Below are positions 1 through 8,388 of a stretch of DNA of 64,000 bases, in pieces (the first letter of the stretch is position 1; each line of letters starts with the position of its first letter). Where the stretch lies: positions 372,001 through 436,000 of the forward strand of contig JADJEH010000017.1 in NCBI GenBank assembly GCA_016702305.1, given 5' to 3'. The notes under the pieces were generated by a model that was given only the letters and a program-made list of their open reading frames with translations, searched no databases and was not told the DNA's origin. The position numbers were made by a program, and so were the translations under genes. This DNA comes from a bacterium (GTDB taxonomy: Bacteria > Electryoneota > RPQS01).

Positions 1-1020
1 CGATTGCAGGGTCTTCGTCGCTGAAATCACCAGCTTCGCCTGCGTCCCCACCACCGCCGATATGTCCCCCACGTTTTCTTCCAGCGTCAGCGGCTGCAAC
101 TCCGTATAGGCGGGCGGCGTCAGCGTCAGCGACAGATAGCGCACCGCCGGCAGCTCCTGAATCGTCGCCGTATATTTCGCGCTCGTCACCGCGCCGCTGT
201 AAGCCCAATATTCAAACGATGTCGCCAGTCCCGTCCATGTTACGGTGTATTGGCCATTCTCATTACCTTCAACGGTCAAGGGAGCATCTGCCGTGCGGCC
301 TTTCTCCTTGCGCGTGATCGTAAGTTCTTTGGGAAGCGTGCCGGTGGCTGTGACAATCACTTGAAGCGAGTCGCCACGTACGAGTTCGACGTCGCCCGGA
401 GCCACGTGCAGCACAAATTCCGGGCTCGGCGAATAATCCTGACTCGGATTCATCACACGCTCAGCCGCAGACATTAACGGACGACCGAACACCACCAACA
501 GCGCCACCGCCGCCACCGAAGAAAACAGCGCATAGCGCGCGTGCTGCTTCAGTCGCGCGCGATCCGGCAGCGCCGCCGGTGCAATCGGAACCAACTCTTC
601 GGCCACACCGCGCCCCGCCGCTAAGATCAACTCCGGCGACACACCATCGCGCTCGGCATTGTCCACCTTATCAAGCAACTGGAGTGCATTCAACACCCGG
701 TCACGAATCCCCGGAATGCGCTCGGCATACTGCCCCGCCAGCTTCTGGTCCGTCGGCGCAAACAGCGTGAACTTCAAGATCGGCCAGACGACGCCCAATC
801 CCAGCGCCGCAATCGCTGACGCAGCCCACACGCTCAACAGCGCCGTGCGCGCACCGCCGCCAAAATGACCGAGCGATTCCAGCACGAGCACAAGAAGCGT
901 CACCGCGATAAACGCCGCCACCGCCAACAGCGCATGGCTCTTCAATGTATTCAGAAGAACAGCGCGCCTCAAGCCCGCCATCCAGTTGCGTATCGTCGTC
1001 AAAACTTCTCGTGCACCCAT
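1..1020 (-). CDS. DUF4175-like membrane protein, N-terminal part (cut by window edge)
   Basis: The frame opens with ATG at 1020 and stays open to the left edge, giving 340 codons. Hydrophobic segments lie at about residues 31-48, 60-80 and 165-185, followed by a soluble region with beta-rich, immunoglobulin-like character. This architecture and the nearby DUF4159 gene match DUF4175-type proteins, large membrane proteins often found with MoxR/DUF58 gene sets in FCB bacteria. Their function is unknown; a role in envelope integrity is only inferred from company. The C-terminal part lies outside the window. Confidence 0.72.
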   Translation of the reverse strand, partial: MGAREVLTTIRNWMAGLRRAVLLNTLKSHALLAVAAFIAVTLLVLVLESLGHFGGGARTALLSVWAASAIAALGLGVVWPILKFTLFAPTDQKLAGQYAERIPGIRDRVLNALQLLDKVDNAERDGVSPELILAAGRGVAEELVPIAPAALPDRARLKQHARYALFSSVAAVALLVVFGRPLMSAAERVMNPSQDYSPSPEFVLHVAPGDVELVRGDSLQVIVTATGTLPKELTITRKEKGRTADAPLTVEGNENGQYTVTWTGLATSFEYWAYSGAVTSAKYTATIQELPAVRYLSLTLTPPAYTELQPLTLEENVGDISAVVGTQAKLVISATKTLQS

Positions 1021-1112
1021 TGTCGTCTGTTTCTTTCTTCTATCGTTAGTGCGTCACTCGCACAATTCCCATCCTAGTCTCGCGGCGGCACCCACCGCGG
1101 GTGCCCCTATGC

Positions 1113-1328
1113 CTATATACTCTTCCTGACTTCCTTCAAGATCCGCCGTTGCTGTGTCCGCCAGCGCGCCATCGCCACCTTCAAGCGCTCGCGCACCACC
1201 GACGGCGGCAGTTCACCCGTCTGCAAAAATTGATAACCTTGAATCGAGTGAGTGAAGTACCAACCCGTCAATTGCTCCACGGCGTGCTTCACAGGTCGCC
1301 GCGACGTGCGTGCTCGAAGAAGTGCCAA
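1113..1328 (-). CDS. Small basic hypothetical protein
   Basis: A 71-residue reading frame starting at TTG 1328, twelve bases after the stop of the preceding membrane-protein gene, with AAGGA about ten bases upstream. The product is rich in Arg and Lys, has no signal peptide or membrane segment, and its C-terminal half (VVRERLKVAMARW...) looks helical. Position inside the DUF4159-DUF4175 cluster suggests it is a real cistron of that operon. No family was recognised. Confidence 0.5.
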   Translation of the reverse strand: MALLRARTSRRPVKHAVEQLTGWYFTHSIQGYQFLQTGELPPSVVRERLKVAMARWRTQQRRILKEVRKSI

Positions 1329-1339
1329 GTGAACCGTCC

Positions 1340-1684
1340 TTAGTTACCGAACATTGCCGAAAACAACAACACCAATCCCACCACCGCCGCCAACGGGTGT
1401 ATCAAGGCGATCCCCGCCGGAATCGGCGCCTTCATGCGCCGCAGCGCAAAGAGTCCCACACCGCCGAAAAATGTGATCAGCAGCACCATGAAGGCAAACC
1501 ACGGCGTCGGTCGCGGCGACGATGTCGCGTGCAGAACCATGAATGACATCCCGATAAACGCCAGGCTGCCGTGAATCCACACAAATTTCATCTTGGCTGG
1601 CAGCTTGCGAATCAACTGCCACAGCGGATTCGTCCCCACCAGCGCCGCCAAAATCAAAAATATTGATGCTAGTCCGAGATACAT
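1340..1684 (-). CDS. Small four-helix membrane protein
   Basis: Start chosen at ATG 1684 because GGGAGAG lies six bases upstream; the frame extends further but without a better site. The 114-residue product has four likely membrane helices, at about residues 2-20, 31-48, 58-80 and 90-110, with conserved-looking His in the second and fourth. The layout resembles small cytochrome-b-like or DUF420-like membrane proteins but no family is certain. It sits between the DUF4159 gene and the DUF4175-like gene on the same strand. Confidence 0.6.
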   Translation of the reverse strand: MYLGLASIFLILAALVGTNPLWQLIRKLPAKMKFVWIHGSLAFIGMSFMVLHATSSPRPTPWFAFMVLLITFFGGVGLFALRRMKAPIPAGIALIHPLAAVVGLVLLFSAMFGN

Positions 1685-1769
1685 CGAATCTCTCCCAAGT
1701 TGCTTTCTCAGTCCCCCTCGCTTAACCGGGGGCAAAGGGGGTCAAACACCCAAGCGCGTTATCTTCTCA

Positions 1770-1799
1770 TAGCGCCCAGCTTGCTGGGCAAAATCCCCC
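1770..1799 (-). repeat. REP-B palindrome copy 1
   Basis: Core GCCCAGCTTGCTGGGC followed on the minus strand by AAAAtCCCCC. It matches four other copies at 31071, 32025, 36532 and 47252. The 5' tetranucleotide here is ATAG, while the other four have GTAG. Confidence 0.8.
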
Positions 1800-1835
1800 A
1801 AACAATATCGCAATCGTCCAAGTCTTTCCCATTCC

Positions 1836-1870
1836 GCGCCAGCGGCAAGGGGTCCAGCGTCCACGCTGGC
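1836..1870 (+). repeat. REP-E palindrome copy (GGGTCCAGCG hairpin)
   Basis: GGCAAGGGGTCCAGCGTCCA followed by CGCTGG; the stem is CCAGCGT/ACGCTGG. Related copies lie at 5381, 23991 and, inverted, 61060. It lies next to another hairpin at 1883, forming a mosaic like the BIMEs of enterobacteria. Confidence 0.7.
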
Positions 1871-1882
1871 GTCAGCGCAGCG

Positions 1883-1906
1883 TTGCCCACTTTTCAAGTG
1901 GGCTAC
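1883..1906 (-). repeat. REP-G hairpin overlapping the DUF4159 stop codon
   Basis: On the minus strand it reads GTAGCCCACTTGAAAAGTGG then GCAA, a seven-base stem with a GAAA loop after a GTAG tetranucleotide. The TAG of that GTAG is the stop codon of the DUF4159 gene. Only one copy was seen in the window. Confidence 0.6.
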
Positions 1907-2607
1907 TCGCTTCCTCGCGTCAGCGCATACACCAGCACATTCGTCCCCATGTCGAGTGCCGCTTTGCGCTTTTCCGGCGGATCGTTATGAATCTCTTCGG
2001 CTTCCCAGCCGTCGCACAGATCGCATTCGTAGTTGTAGTAGCACACCATCACCCCATTCACAAACAGCCCGAACCCTTGCGCCGGTTGCTTATCGTGCTC
2101 ATGAATCTTCGGCAGTCCGCTTGCAAAGCGGGTCGTTGAGGAATAGATCGGGTGCGTAAACGGCAGTTCGTACCATTCCGCGTCCGGCAAAACTTTTTTC
2201 ATTTCGCGCCGGAAGCTCGCGTCCATCCCGTAGTCATCGTTGGCGAACAGGAAGCCGCCCGCGTTGAAGTAGGCGCGCAGGTTGTTCACCTCATTTTCCG
2301 AGAACGAGACATTCCCATGGCCGTTGATGAAGGTCACCGGATAGCTGAACAGCTCGTTGGAGGACGGCTCGACCGCGCGCGGTTCCGGATCGAAATCGGT
2401 GCCGGAGGTCCCTTCGGCATAGCGCAAAAGATTGCCCAAAGCTCGCCCGCCCGAGTACCAATCGCCCCCGCCGTTATACTTCAGCAGGCCGACTTTCAAC
2501 CCACTTTCCGCACCGAAAGAGGCCGAGCACACCCCCAGCCAGAGCGCGCAAATCACCAGCCAACCCAGCCCCAGCCGGGAAGTCCTATACAAAGGTAGTA
2601 TTTTCAA
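1903..2607 (-). CDS. DUF4159 domain exported protein
   Basis: A 234-residue protein with an N-terminal signal peptide (hydrophobic stretch at about residues 14-32, cleavage near SFGAES). The mature part begins with KVGLLKYNGGGDWYSGG and continues with a Rossmann-like pattern including FINGHGNVSF and GGFLFANDDYG, characteristic of DUF4159. The family is related to class I glutamine-amidotransferase-like folds and usually sits with DUF4175, MoxR and DUF58 genes, as here. Biochemical role unknown. The start is TTG without a clear ribosome binding site, so it could lie a few codons away. Confidence 0.85.
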   Translation of the reverse strand: MKILPLYRTSRLGLGWLVICALWLGVCSASFGAESGLKVGLLKYNGGGDWYSGGRALGNLLRYAEGTSGTDFDPEPRAVEPSSNELFSYPVTFINGHGNVSFSENEVNNLRAYFNAGGFLFANDDYGMDASFRREMKKVLPDAEWYELPFTHPIYSSTTRFASGLPKIHEHDKQPAQGFGLFVNGVMVCYYNYECDLCDGWEAEEIHNDPPEKRKAALDMGTNVLVYALTRGSE

Positions 2608-2705
2608 TTTGTTATTGTCTGTGTACCGATCCGTTCACTCAACCCTTAAACTCTTGGAAATTAACGTTGGTTGCGGGGGGGCGAAGAATTCGCTTCTTAG
2701 ACCGT

Positions 2706-3547
2706 TCATTGCTGCCTGCCTGACCTGTTCATAATAATCGCAGATATTCTCAATTGCCGCGCCCTCCCTTTCAGCCTATCGACGATTTCTTGGTCAACGG
2801 TTTTTGTTTCAAACTGCACTATCGCCGCGTCGTCCGCCACCCATGTAATGCTGGGCATCATGATCCCGCGTTCGGCCGCGATACTCTTCAACTCAGCATC
2901 GAGTATTTGCTTGATTGGCAATTCTCGCTCGATTGGGGAATAGCTTAGGTCGTGGAGCCTCGGTCCGAGTGTGATCATTCTTGACTCGTTTATTTGGGTT
3001 TGAATCAAACCCGACAAGTATTCGATCTTTTCTTCGACGGAAAGCGGCGGTCTAGAACTCTGCGTGTGCAACCGCATTCCCAAGTACTTCCATAGCGAGT
3101 TCTCTGCTCCGCTTCTCTTAACAGATTCAAGTATATGCTCTTTCAGGAGATTGATGTCCCCCTCCTTTTTCCAAGAAAAGAGAGCTGCATCATAAGTGTA
3201 ATGATTGATCATCCCCGTGTCGAATGGAATATTCTCGGTTAGGCTATCTCGCAAGAGGCAGACCGGCTTGTTCAGCGCCGTTCGGACACCAAGCTCAAAG
3301 AACACATTGGGGTTTAGAATCGAGATGTCGCATAATACCAAATCACTGTCTTCAAGATTGTGAATTATGTCTGCCTGAATAATCTCAGACCCCGCCGATG
3401 ATGGCGGAATAGGTTCAAACCCCGCCGCTTCAATCGCAGGCCGGAAAAGACACTCATAAACGTGCGTAAAATGATCCGGTCATCTCTGTATTTGGGCACG
3501 AGATGCCCGGGAGTCGTAATTGGCATTATGACAAAGCACTTTGGCAT
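2706..3547 (-). CDS. TIR / nucleoside-deoxyribosyltransferase-like protein (one frameshift)
   Basis: Starts at ATG 3547 with AAGGA seven bases upstream and begins MPKCFVIMPITTPGHLV. The frame breaks near 3477: KYRDD is followed out of frame by DHFTHVYECLFRPAIEAAGF, and one extra C in the CC run would restore it. The joined protein of about 280 residues carries the hallmark of this Rossmann-type family: FVIMP at the start, then SDLVLCDISILNPNVFFELG. Such domains bind or cleave nucleotides and occur in immune effectors, but activity here is not shown. The C-terminal 130 residues are unassigned. It follows the gene at 3550 by two bases. Confidence 0.65.
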
Positions 3548-3549
3548 TA

Positions 3550-4063
3550 CTATTCCTTCGCAATTGTGGGATACTTCTTGAATCGCTCGTCCAGTCGAAC
3601 TTCCCGAAATATCGGCCATTCATGTAATGAGTCAATGCTGAGTTCTTGACGTTCTATCAGGATATCTATTTCTTTGAATGCTTCATCAAGCTTTCCAAGC
3701 AGCACGTTTTTCACTGTGAGGAAGATCGGCTCTTTTGCAGAAACATCGAATCGTTCAATTTCTGTCTTTACTTCCTCAAATTGGCCGGTCCATTTTCTGG
3801 CCTGCCAGTAATTGACTTGACCGATCAATCTGCTCTTCTCGGAAAGACCTTTGTCATACATTACGAATTTTGACAGCCACTCGCCCGTCTGATACCGTTC
3901 TTCGTTTATGGCTTCCTGTTCTTAGGCCGAACAAGCGCACAATTGTGAGCAAGTCCTTTATGTGAGTCCCGTTGGTTGAACTGCTTTGCGCCTTCATGAG
4001 GAAGTCAAAATGGATTCGCACTGAGCCAAACGATGTCCGAACTGTGGAGTTACTGGCTAGCAT
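3550..4063 (-). CDS. Hypothetical soluble protein, partner of the TIR-like gene (frameshifted)
   Basis: Two frames join near 3925: an N-terminal piece from ATG 4063 (HFDFLMKAQSSSTNGTHIKD) and a C-terminal piece with EERYQTGEWLSKFVMYDKG and a helical stretch LLGKLDEAFKEIDILIERQE. The C-terminal half resembles TPR-like helical repeats. The stop TAG ends two bases before the ATG of the TIR-like gene, so the two form an operon. No family was recognised. Base composition is AT-richer than the flanks, which may indicate transfer. Confidence 0.45.
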
Positions 4064-5119
4064 GAAGGCCTTTGCGCCTTTGATTTAAATTTGTATTTTT
4101 GTGTTTAAAGGAAGTGTGTCTAGAATTAACCATGCGCTTGTGCACAACAGATGTCCTACTGTTGCCAGACTCCTCGAGAGTCCGGTTGTTGGAGATCTTG
4201 GATTAGGCTCTATTGAAAGGTGACCATGGGTCTCGCTCTTAGGAACGGTTCCGGCTCTTTCGGAGGAGACCCGTCAGCAAACAGACTCGTCGTTTGGATT
4301 CAATTGTTTCATATTTGCACTTTCCAAATGCCGACTTGGAAAGAAGAAGTCCTGAAGTGTGAATCGGTTTCACCGGTCAAAATCTGCGGCTGGTTGCGCG
4401 CAATGGTGGTTCTATGTGTACCTGGACAATGCTGCTGACCAAGCTGATAATTCGCACTTCGTCTAAGACTGCGGTGAGGTGTTCCCGGTCATGAAAGGCC
4501 GTCAATTGCTTGAGGGCAAGTCAAGGAATCTGTCTGTAATGACTCTGGCACTGTTCGGCCTTAGCCGATGTCCGGCTTATTTCTCAGTACTCAAAGGTAA
4601 TCCTGACGAGCGGCAGCTTGCTGGGGTCGACCCGGGGTATTAGCTGCGGGAAAGCGCTTCCGTGTTTCAGTCGACAACGTTTGACCAGATTCAAGAGGTT
4701 CATCTGATTCGCTTTGCAGTTCCTGCATGGGAAGCAGATCTCTTGACGCTGGGCCTTGAGATCTCCATCAATCTCTGCCTTGCTCCCAACCCATCGCCCG
4801 CACAAGCGCAACAACGAATACCAAATTGCTCCTGTCCCTTGCGGTGCTTTTATCGGTCGAGCACAACTGATTTCACTCGCCTACGGACGTTACGTTGCCT
4901 ACGCTCGAAACGTCTGAAGCTGCTTTATACATGAATTGCCATCTTGTCAACTGGAAGAAATTCTGCAAATTAGGCCAAATTACTTTCTCCCGCACCTGCA
5001 CACTGCCCGCCTTTCATCCCCCCCTCTCCTCCTCCCCAAATCCCTAACTCCAATGCCAATCCGCGCAACCCCACATTGCACAAACGTTTAGCTAAATGCT
5101 TGTTTTAAGCAAATAATTC

Positions 5120-5148
5120 TTGACAACACGTCTACAATGTTGTATATT
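5120..5148 (+). promoter_or_regulatory. Strong sigma-70-like promoter without an adjacent gene
   Basis: TTGACA (5120-5125), a 17-base spacer and TATATT (5143-5148). The next plus-strand gene starts at 5630, about 480 bases downstream, so this would give a long leader or a small RNA. The -10 hexamer is the same as in the dnaA promoter. Confidence 0.45.
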
Positions 5149-5380
5149 GTACGCACAAAATCGCTCCTTCCCATACCCCCACGGGCCAGCGCTCTCGACC
5201 TCTGCCGCGTATGATACACCCCCCCCCGGGTCCCTTTACAGCGCGCCACGCCGACTACCCTAACCGAAACACGATCGAAAGATCGTGATACAACCGTGGA
5301 AAACTCTCGCGGATTTCCCCCGCCCCGCGTTCCCATCCATCAAAGCTGCCTCTCGACCAAACTACCGTGCGCCCACACGC

Positions 5381-5412
5381 GCTAGCGGCAATAGGTCCAG
5401 CGGTACGCTGGC
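5381..5412 (+). repeat. REP-E palindrome copy (degenerate)
   Basis: GCTAGCGGCAATAGGTCCAG followed by CGGTACGCTGGC; matches the copies at 1836 and 23991 with a few changes. Confidence 0.5.
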
Positions 5413-5629
5413 TCTCGGAATAGAACAATCGCTGCAGTAGCACTCAGCGATGACGGCAAAGCGGTCACGGGGCGATCTGCCTGAGCGTAAACCTCAACTC
5501 TCCGGCCCTAATCCCAGCCCAATCAACTGCTTACAAACAGCCAAACCCCCGCAATCCCCCAATCTAAACACCGAATATAGCAGTTTTTAGGGTAAAATAC
5601 CGCTCCCGGCTTGCCCAACTTATAGAAAA

Positions 5630-6271
5630 ATGAGTATCTTGGGCGGTCAAAACGGTCAATTCCCCACAGGATCCCCCTTGAGCCACACCTACGACGATAA
5701 CCGCCAGCTCGACAGCCGCATCGGCGCCGACGATACCCTCTACGACCCGGGTAACAAGGCCCGCACCGAGCGCCTGATGAAAATGCTCAACGCCTATTGG
5801 GAAAAATACCCCCTGCGCGAACGCTGGCTCGATGTCGGCTCCGGCGAAAGCTACATGCGCGACGTCCTCCGCGACCGCACCGGCCTAAAAATCGAAGTCA
5901 GCGAAGCCGACCTCGATGTGGACCGCTACGACTATCCCGATAACTCGTTCCACACCCTCACGCACTTCGAAGTGCTCGAGCATCTGTTCAACCCGCTCTT
6001 CCATGTGCTCGAAATGAAGCGCATCATGGCCCCCGGCGCAAATCTGTTTCTGGTCACACCCAACGACTACAGCCTGATCTACAAAGTCGAACACATCTTC
6101 TCGCGCAAATATCGCCCGCACTTTCATCAGTTCAACGAGCGCGACCTGCGCGACCTGTTCCAGCGCGCCGGCCTGAAGATCGTCCACTTGCAGACCTTCT
6201 ACAAATCCCCCACCGGCACCATCGCCAGAATCAGCCAAAACGGCTTCTTCCTGCACGCTCAAAAAGCGTAA
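5630..6271 (+). CDS. Class I SAM-dependent methyltransferase
   Basis: A 213-residue soluble protein of the Methyltransf_11 type. Motif I is WLDVGSGESYM at about residues 66-76; the acidic residue of motif II falls in EADLDVDRYDY; the post-motif stretch FEVLEHLFNP is typical. The N-terminal 50 residues carry no known domain. The substrate cannot be told; such stand-alone enzymes often act on small molecules or cell-surface lipids and sugars. It lies alone on the plus strand and ends 27 bases before a hairpin terminator. No strong ribosome binding site precedes ATG 5630. Confidence 0.85.
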   Translation: MSILGGQNGQFPTGSPLSHTYDDNRQLDSRIGADDTLYDPGNKARTERLMKMLNAYWEKYPLRERWLDVGSGESYMRDVLRDRTGLKIEVSEADLDVDRYDYPDNSFHTLTHFEVLEHLFNPLFHVLEMKRIMAPGANLFLVTPNDYSLIYKVEHIFSRKYRPHFHQFNERDLRDLFQRAGLKIVHLQTFYKSPTGTIARISQNGFFLHAQKA

Positions 6272-6297
6272 GCGGTTCAAAGTCATAAGGCATATAG

Positions 6298-6333
6298 AAA
6301 AGCGGGCCAGAGAAAAACTCTCCGGCCCGCTTT
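6298..6333. terminator. Bidirectional hairpin terminator
   Basis: AAAAGCGGGCC, a short AG-rich loop region and GGCCCGCTTT. It lies between the convergent methyltransferase and CoA-transferase genes and can serve both. Confidence 0.8.
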
Positions 6334-6354
6334 GCATTATCGCGTCCTTGCAGA

Positions 6355-7665
6355 CTAAATCAGATTTCTCTGCTGCGCCGCGTACTTCAGTTCATCGCGG
6401 AACTGCGGATGCGCCACGCGAATCAACGCCTGCGCGCGTTCCCGCAGCGTCTTGCCGTGCAGATAGGCCACGCCAAATTCCGTCACGATATAGTGCACGT
6501 CCGCACGCGACGTCACCACACCCGCGCCCGGCGACAGCGACGGCACAATGCGCGAAATCGAACCGCTCTTGGCCGTGGATTCCAGAGCGATAATCGGCTT
6601 GCCGCCCTTCGAACGCGCCGCGCCCCGCACAAAGTCAACCTGTCCGCCAAAACCCGAGAAGATCGTATGCCCGATCGAATCGGCGCACACCTGACCGGTC
6701 AGGTCCACCTGCAGCGCGCTGTTGATCGAAATCATGTTGTCGTTACGCGCGATGATAAACGGATCGTTCGTGTGATCCACCGGACGAAACTCGACTAACG
6801 GATTGCTGCGCACGAAATCATAAAGCATCTTCGAACCCAGCACAAAACTCGCCACCATCTTATCCTTGTGCAGCGTCTTCGCGCGGCAGTTGATCACACC
6901 CTTCTGCACCAGCTCCACCGCGCCGTCCGAGAACATCTCGGTGTGCATGCCCAAGTCGCGCTTGTCACCCAGACTCGCCAGCACCGCATCCGGAATCGCA
7001 CCGATTCCCAATTGCAGACAGGCGCCGTTCGGCACCAGCTCCGCGCAAAACAGACCAATTAGTTTTTCCTGATCACTCGGCGTGTTGCGCGGCAGCTCCG
7101 GCAGCGGATGATCGTAGTGAATCAGCGCGCGGAACATGGACTTGTGCAAGAAATTCTCGCCATAGACCCACGGCATCTGATCGTTGACCAAACCGATGAC
7201 GTTCTTGGCATTGCGCGCCGCTTCAAGCGTACACGCGCAGTCAATTCCCAAACTGCAATGGCCGTGCGTGCCCGGAGGAGTTACCTGCAGCAGGCAGGTG
7301 TCCACCTTCAGCGCCCCGCTGCGAATCAGCCCCGGAATCTCCGACAAAAACACCGGCGTATAGTCGCCGCGGCCCTCGTTGACCGCCGTGCGCACGTTTG
7401 CGCCGGTAAACAGCGCGTTCGCCCGGAAGCTCTTCTCCATCCCCGGTTCCGCGTAGGGAGCCGGACCCATGGTCATCAAGTGCGCGATCTGAACGTTTTC
7501 CAGCTCTGCCCCGCGCGCGGACAAAGCGTCCACCAACAACTGCGGTACGGCCAATCCTGACCCCACGAAAACACGGTCACCAGACGATACACACCGGAGG
7601 GCGTCTATCGCCTCAGCCAGCACTTCGGGCGGGGCAGCAGAATGCTCTGCAACATGCGAACTCAT
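6355..7665 (-). CDS. Acetyl-CoA hydrolase / 4-hydroxybutyrate CoA-transferase family protein
   Basis: A 436-residue protein from ATG 7665, chosen because AAGGA lies ten bases upstream. It is a full-length family I CoA-transferase: N-terminal GDRVFVGSGLAVPQLLVDAL, the glycine-rich LQLGIGAIPDAVL, and the catalytic glutamate in GMHTEMFSDG (about E243), which forms the glutamyl-CoA thioester. The C-terminal part has GFGGQVDFVRGA and EFGVAYLHGKTLRERA. The enzyme moves CoA between acetate and short acyl acids such as 4-hydroxybutyrate or succinate in fermentation or acyl-CoA recycling. The exact acid is not readable. Confidence 0.92.
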   Translation of the reverse strand: MSSHVAEHSAAPPEVLAEAIDALRCVSSGDRVFVGSGLAVPQLLVDALSARGAELENVQIAHLMTMGPAPYAEPGMEKSFRANALFTGANVRTAVNEGRGDYTPVFLSEIPGLIRSGALKVDTCLLQVTPPGTHGHCSLGIDCACTLEAARNAKNVIGLVNDQMPWVYGENFLHKSMFRALIHYDHPLPELPRNTPSDQEKLIGLFCAELVPNGACLQLGIGAIPDAVLASLGDKRDLGMHTEMFSDGAVELVQKGVINCRAKTLHKDKMVASFVLGSKMLYDFVRSNPLVEFRPVDHTNDPFIIARNDNMISINSALQVDLTGQVCADSIGHTIFSGFGGQVDFVRGAARSKGGKPIIALESTAKSGSISRIVPSLSPGAGVVTSRADVHYIVTEFGVAYLHGKTLRERAQALIRVAHPQFRDELKYAAQQRNLI

Positions 7666-7837
7666 TGCTTCTATGTCCTTAGATATTTGGCCCGCGAAAG
7701 CTGACACTCACAGTCAGTTTATGCAACGCGGGAACAATTGTTTGCGATGAAGAATGTAACTTATACGGCCTACAACAACCGTTCCAAAATACGCAATTGC
7801 TCGCAAAATTTCAACGAGCCATTTTCGGAGGTGTATC

Positions 7838-8290
7838 ATGCTATCTTTCCGCAAGATCTTGTGCCCGACCGACTTCTCTGACCCGTCCTTTCGGGCCTTG
7901 GCCACGGCGGACGAGCTCGCCCGCCGCTATCAGGCCGAGCTGCACGTGCTGCACGTCGTTTTGCCCGTGCCGCTGGTCGAACTGCCTCCCGGTGCCGGTT
8001 CCGTCGCCTTTGATGTGAAGCAATACGAGGCCGACATGCTCAAGGCCTTCCGCGCCAGGCTGGACGAAACGCTGGCCCAGTTCGTAAAACCGGATATTCC
8101 TATCCACCGTTATGTGGAGATCGGCGATCCCGCCCATGAGATAGTGCAGCTCGCCGACAAAATCAAGCCGGACGTCATTGTGATTGCCACGCACGGCCGC
8201 ACGGGACTTAAGCGTTTCATCTTCGGCTCCGTTGCCGAAGCCGTCGTCCGCCGATCGCCCTGCGCGGTCCTGACGATTCCGATGCACTAA
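7838..8290 (+). CDS. Universal stress protein (UspA family)
   Basis: A 150-residue single-domain Usp starting at ATG 7838 with GGAGG eight bases upstream. It begins FRKILCPTDFSDPS, has VIVIATHGRTGLKRFIFGS at residues 114-131 with the nucleotide-binding glycines and GS, and ends with CAVLTIP. The Gly pattern fits the ATP-binding class. Such proteins dimerise and protect cells in starvation or oxidative stress. It is monocistronic, with a terminator 48 bases after the stop. Confidence 0.93.
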   Translation: MLSFRKILCPTDFSDPSFRALATADELARRYQAELHVLHVVLPVPLVELPPGAGSVAFDVKQYEADMLKAFRARLDETLAQFVKPDIPIHRYVEIGDPAHEIVQLADKIKPDVIVIATHGRTGLKRFIFGSVAEAVVRRSPCAVLTIPMH

Positions 8291-8338
8291 CCTTGCGGCC
8301 CGCCGTTCATGAGCGGGGCAAGCGCTTCAGCAAAATTG

Positions 8339-8367
8339 AAAAGCCGAGTCGGGTGACTCGGCTTTTT
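8339..8367. terminator. Bidirectional hairpin terminator
   Basis: AAAAGCCGAGTCGGGTGACT then CGGCTTTTT: a nine-base stem with A and T tracts on each side, between the convergent usp and surA-like genes. Confidence 0.88.
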
Positions 8368-8388
8368 GATTGTGCGTTGCGACGGTTT

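Larger units (their letters stand above)
4064..5629. other. 1.5 kb region without a convincing gene
   Basis: Only short, unconvincing frames are present on either strand. Composition is mixed and AT-rich in places. It contains one well-formed sigma-70-like promoter (5120-5148), one REP-E copy (5381-5412) and homopolymer runs of C near 5220. I see no tRNA, rRNA or inverted terminal repeats. It could be a decayed insertion beside the TIR-like operon. Confidence 0.5.

Noticed and set aside
1081..1116. Palindrome with GGCACCC...GGGTGCC
   Set aside because: Resembles a REP hairpin but only a loose relative near 38190 was found, so no family was assigned.
4584..4814. Minus-strand frame with CFPCRNCKAN, possible zinc-finger or transposase remnant
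   Set aside because: Too short, no ribosome binding site, and no further matching segment on either side.
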